Made by a program: the position numbers and the translations under genes. A model generated the notes under the pieces. The model was given only the letters and a program-made list of their open reading frames with translations, did not search any database and had not been told where the DNA came from. Shown piece after piece: positions 58,774 to 64,000 of a stretch of DNA of 64,000 nucleotides (positions are counted from its first letter, which is position 1; each line of letters opens with the position of its first letter). Source of the DNA: Bacteroidota bacterium (GTDB lineage Bacteria > Bacteroidota > Rhodothermia > Rhodothermales > Rubricoccaceae); the NCBI GenBank assembly GCA_039821555.1, contig JBCBNX010000001.1, positions 236,576-300,575 of the forward strand, in the 5' to 3' direction.

Positions 58774-59247
58774 ATGCGCCTATTCCCGGTGCGTCTGATC
58801 CCAGTGCGTCTGATCCCGTTGCTGGTTCTCGCCCTCCTCGTCCACGAAGCCCAGGGCCAAGGCCAGACGGGAGTTGGCGTGCAAGTCGGTGATATCACTG
58901 GCCTCTCCTTGAAGATTGGCGCAACCGGGCGCGCGTACGATTTCGCCGCCGCGTGGGATTTCAACGCTGAGTCTGTTGTGGTGCAGGCCCACGTGCTGCT
59001 CGCGCAGCCCGTGCTCAGCCAGGCGGGCACGAGTCGAGTGCGGTGGTACTACGGCCCGGGTGGCTTTATCCGCTTGAACGACAGGGCAGACAGCGAGCTG
59101 GGAGTAGGCCTTAGCGTCAACGTAGGGGTTTCGTATCGTTTCGCGCCCCAATTCGAGGGGTTCGCGCAAGCAACGCCCCGCTTGTTGCTCGTTCCTGCTT
59201 CCGATGTAGACCTTGGCGTCGCGCTCGGGATACGGTTCTACCCCTAG
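58774..59247 (+). CDS. Small outer-membrane beta-barrel candidate
   Basis: I do not recognise a family. The 157-aa protein has a signal peptide (about 1-28) whose coding DNA contains a 15-bp duplication (PVRLI PVRLI), then alternating hydrophobic strands with Gly turns (LSLKIGATGRAYDFAAAWDF, VGLSVNVGVSYRFAPQF) and ends in an aromatic residue (RFYP), all compatible with an eight-stranded barrel. It could also be a periplasmic beta-sandwich. The thioesterase gene ends 41 nt upstream. Confidence 0.6.
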   Translation: MRLFPVRLIPVRLIPLLVLALLVHEAQGQGQTGVGVQVGDITGLSLKIGATGRAYDFAAAWDFNAESVVVQAHVLLAQPVLSQAGTSRVRWYYGPGGFIRLNDRADSELGVGLSVNVGVSYRFAPQFEGFAQATPRLLLVPASDVDLGVALGIRFYP

Positions 59248-59302
59248 CACGCGCAACCCATTGCGCTCCATGGTGATGGGGCACGCTGGCACGATGCCTG
59301 CG

Positions 59303-59310
59303 TAGCTTTG
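59303..59310 (+). promoter_or_regulatory. Promoter box of the RmlD-like gene
   Basis: TAGCTTTG, an exact match to TAnnTTTG, lies 35 nt before the ATG at 59346. Confidence 0.5.
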
Positions 59311-59345
59311 TGATCCCGCCGTGCCACCGCAGCCGTTTTCGCTCG

Positions 59346-60272
59346 ATGCTCTACCACCGTGTACTTGTCACCGGAGCCAACGGGCTCGTGGGCCAAGCCG
59401 TGGTGCGTCGGTTCGCCGCGGTGCCCGAGATCGACGTGCTGGCGACGAGCCGCGAGGACCACCCGCGCTTTCAGACGGCCAACTGTGGCTACGTCCCCCT
59501 CGATCTGACGGACGCCCAGGCGATCCGCGACGTGTTCGTAGACTTCGCGCCGCGTTCCGTCATCAACTGCGCCGCCCTGGCCAAGGTCGAGGCGTGCGAT
59601 GCGGACCGCGAGGCGTGCTGGGCAGTCAACGTGGAGGCCGTCGAGACCCTGGCGAGTGCCTGCCGTGCGCATGGGACGCGCCTCATCCAGGTGTCTACCG
59701 ACTTTGTGTTCGATGGCGAAACGCCCCCCTATGCGGAGGACGTCTACCCGGCACCGATCAACTTCTACGGCCGCTCAAAGCTGGCCGCTGAAAACGCCGT
59801 GCGTGGTGCAGGCCTTCACCGTTGGGCGGTCGCACGGACGGCGCTCGTCTTCGGCCCAGGCACCGACCTGCGTCGCCGCAATCTCGCGCTGTGGCTATGC
59901 AGCGCGCTTGAGGCCGGCGAGACGGTGCGCGTGGTGACCGACCTGATTCGTACGCCGACCTATGTGGACGACCTTGCCGACGGGCTGCTGCGCATCGAGT
60001 GGCGGGGCAAGAGCGGGATCTATCACCTCGCTGGGCGAGAAACGATGACGGTGTTCGAGTTCGCGCGGCGCCTCGCCAAGCACTTTGGCTTCGACCCGGA
60101 CTTGGTGCAGCCGATCACGGCTGCAGAGTTGCACCCGACGCACCCGCGTCCCGCCTCGACGCCGCTGCTCATCCTGCGCGCGGAGACGGAACTCGGGTAC
60201 AAGCCACGCCCGCTCTCCGCCGCGTTTGACCACCTCGGCAAGAAACTCGGGCTTCCGGTCCCGTCCCGGTAG
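59346..60272 (+). CDS. dTDP-4-dehydrorhamnose reductase-like SDR protein
   Basis: The 308-aa extended SDR has the NAD(P)-binding TGANGLVGQAV at the start, a STDFVFDG segment, the catalytic Tyr-x3-Lys pair in YGRSK and the R-T-P-TYVDDLADGLLRI substrate side typical of RmlD and RmlB relatives. It may reduce a dTDP-4-keto sugar for dTDP-rhamnose; the other rml genes are not in view, so the sugar is uncertain. The exopolysaccharide locus ends 3.5 kb upstream, which makes a cell-surface sugar role plausible (inference). Confidence 0.82.
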   Translation: MLYHRVLVTGANGLVGQAVVRRFAAVPEIDVLATSREDHPRFQTANCGYVPLDLTDAQAIRDVFVDFAPRSVINCAALAKVEACDADREACWAVNVEAVETLASACRAHGTRLIQVSTDFVFDGETPPYAEDVYPAPINFYGRSKLAAENAVRGAGLHRWAVARTALVFGPGTDLRRRNLALWLCSALEAGETVRVVTDLIRTPTYVDDLADGLLRIEWRGKSGIYHLAGRETMTVFEFARRLAKHFGFDPDLVQPITAAELHPTHPRPASTPLLILRAETELGYKPRPLSAAFDHLGKKLGLPVPSR

Positions 60273-60327
60273 CAGTCCGCTGTCGCTCACGAGGCGTCTC
60301 GCGGACGCAGCCGACCCCTTCAGGGCG

Positions 60328-60334
60328 TAATTTG
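60328..60334 (+). promoter_or_regulatory. Putative -7 box for the TerB-like gene
   Basis: TAATTTG lies 36 nt before the ATG at 60371, in a region otherwise very GC-rich. Confidence 0.35.
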
Positions 60335-60370
60335 CACCTTCTAGCCACTTCACCCTGCCTGTCGCCTGTC

Positions 60371-60844
60371 ATGTCTGCCGCTTCGTTCGAGACGCTCGAC
60401 CTCCGTTCGCTGCCCGAAGTCCAACGCCTCGCCTTCTACGGGGCGCTCTTTGCCATCGCCGACGCGGATCACAACGTTGATGACGCGGAGTCGACGCTCA
60501 TCTTCGAGACGCTCGACCTGGAGCCACTCTCGTCCGAGGCCCGCAAGCGTGTCTTTCAACTCGCCATCGAGCCGCCGAGCCTGGCAACGTGCTTGGAGCA
60601 GCTCCGCGATGCTAGCGCCGAAGTTCGGCACAGCCTCATGCTCAATCTGATTGACATCGCGCTGGTTGATGAGAGCATCGAGTTCGGCGAGCACGTGGGA
60701 CTGCGGGATGCGCAGGAATTGCTAGGCATCGACCCGAACGACATCCAGGTCATGCACGACCTGGCGTACCATGCCCAGCACGACGGAGACGCGAAGAACG
60801 GCTCCGTGGCACGGCGCCCGCTGCGGTTCGCGCCCGGCTCGTGA
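60371..60844 (+). CDS. TerB-like (tellurite resistance fold) protein
   Basis: The 157-aa helical protein resembles the TerB/DjlA N-terminal-like fold: PEVQRLAFYGALFAIADADHNVDDAE with a Glu/Asp pair, then LMLNLIDIALVDESIEFGEH with another acidic cluster. Such domains bind metals and occur in stress and phage-defence contexts; the real function here is unknown. No TerC, TerD or other ter gene is nearby. Confidence 0.8.
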   Translation: MSAASFETLDLRSLPEVQRLAFYGALFAIADADHNVDDAESTLIFETLDLEPLSSEARKRVFQLAIEPPSLATCLEQLRDASAEVRHSLMLNLIDIALVDESIEFGEHVGLRDAQELLGIDPNDIQVMHDLAYHAQHDGDAKNGSVARRPLRFAPGS

Positions 60845-60925
60845 GGCCCGTGCGGATCGCAAGTCACAGGCGCGCCGCGAGCCCGGGACGCACCGCGAAA
60901 CCGCGGCGTCCGTGGGCTACTCGTT

Positions 60926-61438
60926 CTACAGGCTTGCCTCGGTGCTGACGAGCGGCAGCGCCAGCCGATGCCCGAAACGGTGGGCTATGCGCGCATCGTG
61001 TGTGGACACAACGAGTGCTACTCCCACGCGATCCGCGACATCGACAAGGAGATCGGCCATGGCCTCGGCGGTGCTGTAGTCCAAGGCACTCGTCGGCTCG
61101 TCCGCAATGAGAGGCGGGGGCTTGTTCATCAAGGCACGTGCGATCGCAACGCATCGACGCTGCCCTTGGTAGAGCTTGTCGGGGTAGGCGTTCTCCTTCT
61201 CAGCAATGCCGAGTGCGCCGCGCAGAGACCGCGCGCGGTATGCATCCGCTGGGAGCCCAGCCATTGACGGCGCGAGCATCAGGATCTGAACGATTGTGAG
61301 TGCGCCCACGGGGTGAAACTGCTGGAACACCATACCGATATGTCGCCCTCGGCAGGAATCCTTGAGGTCCAACGCCAGCCTTGGGGCGATATACGATCCA
61401 ATAGGCAGTGCACCAGAACAAGTGGCGCCCCACGGGTG
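60926..61438 (-). pseudogene. Broken LolD/MacB-type ABC transporter ATPase gene
   Basis: From 61372 down, the minus frame reads the second half of an ABC ATPase: RGRHIGMVFQQF (Q-loop), LYQGQRRCVAIARAL (signature, with LSGGQ changed to LYQGQ), LIADEPTSALD (Walker B) and VSTHDARIA (H-loop). The frame continues upstream to about 61438, but where Walker A should be there is only ATCSGALPIGSYI. There is no start codon and the upstream DNA is AT-rich. It therefore looks like a truncated remnant rather than a working gene. No partner permease is near. Confidence 0.75.
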
Positions 61439-61884
61439 AATAACGTCGGCGCAGTAGGCGGGATGAAGGCAACGTCGGATATTTAGGGGTTACAACAGAT
61501 TTTAGGCATATTGAAGCTATACGTGCATTCCTAGCAGTGTATACTTATAGTACAATATGTGTGATATATTGAAGTCATATGTCGGTCGTGCTCTATGACG
61601 TATCGAGTGTGCGGACATACTTTGTTAGTTAGGTATGCGTAGCTAGTGGACAATTTATTCTGAGCTTAGGGTACATCACGGTGTAGTTGTGTTGATACAG
61701 GGATAGGCGATCAAACTCGCGAGGCTCGTGTAGAAATGAAAATCAGCGCAGATCTAGGAAATCATCCTATTCGTTCACTTAGGGTTGTAGATTTATACTT
61801 CGTTTATCGAAGCAAGGACGCGTTCAGTGTCCACAGCTTTGGACATTGAGCCATCCCTTCCACCATCACGTACGAATCGCAGCC
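61439..61884. other. AT-rich intergenic region without genes
   Basis: About 440 nt here is markedly AT-rich compared with the rest of the window, has stop codons in all frames, and contains no homology I can see. It lies between the broken ABC gene and the small orphan gene and may be scar DNA left by a rearrangement. A TATACTTCG word at 61794-61802 might serve as a promoter box for the following gene. Confidence 0.55.
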
Positions 61885-62181
61885 ATGTCGCTGAACATCA
61901 AAACGATCTCTGCCAAGGATGCCAAGAACAAGCTTTCCGAGCTTCGTTCTGGACGAGGCGGGCGGACGTCGAAGTATCACCCTGTTCTCGAAGCTGTTCA
62001 AGGTCGTCGGGGCACGCAAGTCGTGACGCTCGACAACCTCAGCCCCAACGAAGTACAGGGTCTCCGCGCTTACCTCTACCGCTATCTCGATAGCGAAGAG
62101 TGGACCGTCAAGAGCGCCCGCACGGACGACTCCGGTAACAACTACCGTGTCTTCGTCGGCCGTGATGAGGACTTCGGCTAG
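61885..62181 (+). CDS. Small conserved-looking orphan protein
   Basis: The 98-aa protein starts at ATG 61885. It is basic and soluble, with an N-terminal helix (LNIKTISAKDAKNKLSELRSG), a Gly/Arg-rich turn, a central LSPNEVQGLRAYLYRYLDSEEW helix and a VKSARTDDSGNNYRVFVGRDED end. The composition and the clean start-stop with its own terminator argue for a real gene; I recognise no family, and its function is unknown. A nucleic-acid-binding role would fit the basic residues, but that is a guess. Confidence 0.7.
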   Translation: MSLNIKTISAKDAKNKLSELRSGRGGRTSKYHPVLEAVQGRRGTQVVTLDNLSPNEVQGLRAYLYRYLDSEEWTVKSARTDDSGNNYRVFVGRDEDFG

Positions 62182-62223
62182 GCTCGTATGCGGCCTCTCG
62201 CCGCGACGACGCATCTCACTGCA

Positions 62224-62260
62224 GCGCGTGGCATGAGTCTACTCATGCCACGCGCTTCAT
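62224..62260 (+). terminator. Terminator after the small orphan gene
   Basis: A perfect 14-bp stem GCGCGTGGCATGAG/CTCATGCCACGCGC with a 4-nt loop is followed by TTCATTTGG. It lies 42 nt after the stop codon. Confidence 0.8.
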
Positions 62261-62401
62261 TTGGAGCCCGCCTCAAGACGGCCCGACATACGGTGGCGAA
62301 TGGGGGGACCCCTTTGAGGTAAGCGCGTCCAAGGATGGAGCATCCCACTCAGCCTCGGGTATACGCCCCTGGCTAGTTTCTACCATCCACGATTTCATCC
62401 A

Positions 62402-62947
62402 ATGACGACTCTCGACAAGGCCACGCTCGGCGGCGGTTGCTTCTGGTGCGTTGAGGCCGTAGTCAAGCCCCTGCGCGGTGTGAAGGCTGCTGTATCGGGC
62501 TATGCAGGCGGCAATATTCCCAATCCGACGTACCGCGAAATCTGCTCGGGGCTCACCGGCCACGCCGAAGTGGTGGAGGTGGTGTTCGATCCTCGCGAGA
62601 TCGACTACGCCGACCTCCTGCGCGTCTTCTTCGCCACACATGACCCTACGACGCTCAACCGACAAGGCGCAGACGTAGGCACGCAGTATCGCTCCGTGGT
62701 CTTTACGCATTCAGACGGGCAGGCGGAGACGGCCCGCGCCGTCATCGCCGAAATCGAGTCGGCAGGCATCTTCGACGACCCGATCGTGACGCACGTGGAG
62801 CCGGCGCCCACGTTCTACGCGGCGGAGGACTATCACCAGGACTACTTCGAGCGCAACCCGAACCAGCCCTACTGTGCTGCGGTCATTGCGCCGAAGGTCG
62901 CCAAGTTCCGAAAGCGGTTCATGGACAAGCTGTCCCAGCCAGCCTGA
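62402..62947 (+). CDS. msrA: Peptide-methionine (S)-S-oxide reductase MsrA
   Basis: MsrA repairs oxidised methionine. The 181-aa protein carries the active-site GGCFWC at residues 11-16 (Cys13 nucleophile), [23 protein letters not shown] and a YHQDYF segment near the C-terminus. A conserved terminal Cys pair of some MsrA forms is not obvious; one Cys lies in NQPYCAAVI. It is flanked by strong terminators on both sides, so it is a single-gene unit. Confidence 0.96.
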   Translation: MTTLDKATLGGGCFWCVEAVVKPLRGVKAAVSGYAGGNIPNPTYREICSGLTGHAEVVEVVFDPREIDYADLLRVFFATHDPTTLNRQGADVGTQYRSVVFTHSDGQAETARAVIAEIESAGIFDDPIVTHVEPAPTFYAAEDYHQDYFERNPNQPYCAAVIAPKVAKFRKRFMDKLSQPA

Positions 62948-62967
62948 CAGGCGTCTCGATACGCTGC

Positions 62968-63002
62968 CGAGCCCCGCGTTTCGCCCTGGAGCGCGGGGCT
63001 CG
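62968..63002 (+). terminator. Terminator after msrA
   Basis: An 11-bp stem CGAGCCCCGCG/CGCGGGGCTCG encloses a 13-nt loop, 20 nt after the msrA stop. There is no T-run. Confidence 0.7.
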
Positions 63003-63077
63003 CTGTGTCAGAAAACCCTCCGGTACGGACCTTGCGCTGGTCTCCGTCCATCAAAGCTCGCGCTCACGATCGAATCA

Positions 63078-64000
63078 GTGTCTCCGCTTCACGACCTCGC
63101 AGCTCGCCTCTACCCGCTTCGCCGTAGTCTCACGGGCGATGGCGTGCGCGCAACGCTCCACGTGCTCGGAGAGCGTCTGCCCATGCTGGTCCAGCACGAA
63201 GTGCCGTCTGGCCGCCCCGTCCTCGATTGGACCGTGCCCGACGAGTGGAACTGGCGCGAGGCCTGGATCGAAGACGCCAACGGCCGTCGAATTGTCGACG
63301 CGGACCGTCATAGCCTGCACCTCGTCGGCTACAGCGTGCCCGTTCGGGAGCGGCTTACATGGAACGAGCTACGGCCACGCGTGCACTCGCTTCCTGACTG
63401 GCCCGACCTTATCCCGTATCGCACCGCGTACTACGCAAAAACCTGGGGCTTCTGCCTGCGCCACCGCACGGTCTTAGAACTAGACGGGCAAGGGGACGAT
63501 GCCGTCTACGAGGTCTGCATCGATGCGACGCGTGAGCCGGGCGCGCTGACCTACGGCGAGGTGATCCTGCCGGGATCGACGGAAGACACGGTGCTGATCT
63601 CTGCGCATGTCTGCCACCCGATGCTCGCTAACGACAATCTCTCCGGACTCGTTGTGAGTGCGGCGCTAGCTGAGAGGCTTGCCGCGCGCCCAGAGCGCCG
63701 CTACACCTACCACTTCGTGTGGGCTCCAGGCACTGTTGGCGCGATCACGTGGCTCGCCCAGAATGCGGCGAGGGTTCCACTGGTGCGGCATGGGCTCATC
63801 CTAGCCAACCTGGGCAACGCGGGAGGCTTCACCTACAAACGGAGCCGCCCCGGCACGTTCGGTGTAGCATCTGCCGAGATCGATCGCGTGGTGGCCGTGG
63901 CCATGCGCGATGCTGGGGAGCAGCTCGACGAGCGGCCCTTCACGCCCTATGGCTACGACGAACGGCAGTATGGAAGCCCCGGCTTCAACCTGCCCGTTGG
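63078..64000 (+). CDS. DUF4910/DUF2172 aminopeptidase-like protein, 3' end outside window
   Basis: The reading frame opens at GTG 63078 (VSPLHDLAARLYPLRRSLTG) and runs to the window end without a stop, about 307 codons. It has the N-terminal DUF4910/DUF2172 arrangement, with WTVPDEWNWREAWIED and YRTAYYAKTWGFC, and then SAHVCHPMLANDNLSG (about 175-190), the metal-site motif of M28-like aminopeptidase folds (His177, His180, Asp186). In several genomes such genes lie in sugar or polysaccharide loci. Activity has not been shown for most members. The gene should continue beyond 64000 for about 120-130 codons if of normal length. Confidence 0.8.
   Translation, partial: MSPLHDLAARLYPLRRSLTGDGVRATLHVLGERLPMLVQHEVPSGRPVLDWTVPDEWNWREAWIEDANGRRIVDADRHSLHLVGYSVPVRERLTWNELRPRVHSLPDWPDLIPYRTAYYAKTWGFCLRHRTVLELDGQGDDAVYEVCIDATREPGALTYGEVILPGSTEDTVLISAHVCHPMLANDNLSGLVVSAALAERLAARPERRYTYHFVWAPGTVGAITWLAQNAARVPLVRHGLILANLGNAGGFTYKRSRPGTFGVASAEIDRVVAVAMRDAGEQLDERPFTPYGYDERQYGSPGFNLPV

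Noticed and set aside
61200..61472. 90-codon minus-strand frame overlapping the ABC pseudogene
   Set aside because: It is a different frame of the degraded ATPase DNA; the ABC motifs are all in the other frame.

Overview
The window reads as chromosomal DNA of a GC-rich member of the Bacteroidota/Rhodothermota side of the tree, most likely a Rhodothermales or Rubricoccaceae-like marine bacterium (inference). The reasons are several secreted proteins with type IX secretion (T9SS) C-terminal sorting domains, an S46 dipeptidyl-peptidase, a DUF5686 protein, a TonB receptor, and recurring promoter boxes of the TAnnTTTG type typical of Bacteroidota sigma factors. Genes are dense and lie on both strands. 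No prophage, CRISPR array, transposase or rRNA operon is visible.

Layout. 1-9 kb: a partial T9SS cargo protein, gatA, an FkbM methyltransferase, truB, tRNA-Ser, a stand-alone E2-type acyltransferase domain, tRNA-Leu and a lipoprotein S46 peptidase. 9-18.4 kb: an Uup-like ABC-F ATPase, an atypical ADP-ribosylglycohydrolase, murB, a prohibitin/SPFH protein, a short Ogt-type methyltransferase sharing its stop codon with aroA, adenosine deaminase, an ECF sigma factor and a HAD phosphatase. 18.4-20 kb: a lower-GC island with one tail-anchored orphan protein and a decayed copy of the 3' end of an aldehyde dehydrogenase gene. 20-30 kb: a 1028-aa T9SS protein with nearly identical internal repeats, aldehyde dehydrogenase, cystathionine beta-synthase, a secreted GH53 galactanase, a DUF3467 protein and another T9SS cargo protein. 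30-45 kb: MmcQ/YjbR, Cu-Zn SOD, a lipoprotein, DUF5686, mutS, a phage-like AAA ATPase, a VOC protein, a TonB receptor, tRNA-Asp and tRNA-Phe, folD, asd with a coupled GNAT gene, and a TPR protein.

45-56 kb: an exopolysaccharide locus. After a TTGACA/TACCTT promoter and a leader of about 300 nt come a BY-kinase/chain-length protein, an SLBB protein, a Wzx-type flippase, a Wzy/ligase-type polymerase, a GT4 glycosyltransferase, a secreted beta-helix protein and a NodB-type polysaccharide deacetylase. Together they would assemble, polymerise, export and trim one polymer. 56-64 kb: lspA, a SPOR-like secreted protein, a patatin, an acyl-CoA thioesterase, a small beta-barrel candidate, an RmlD-like reductase, a TerB-like protein, a broken ABC transporter gene followed by an AT-rich gap, a small conserved-looking orphan, msrA, and a DUF4910 peptidase-like gene cut by the window end.

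The most unusual signal is not a protein. Three intergenic patches (15.9, 24.8 and 55.0 kb) are built on a strict 7-bp phase. One is an inverted array of GATTnnn and ATCnnnn heptads. The other two are related copies carrying perfect TGCGACC or ACCCACG tandem arrays immediately upstream of genes. They resemble in principle the heptameric short tandem repeats of cyanobacteria, but the units differ and their role here is unknown.
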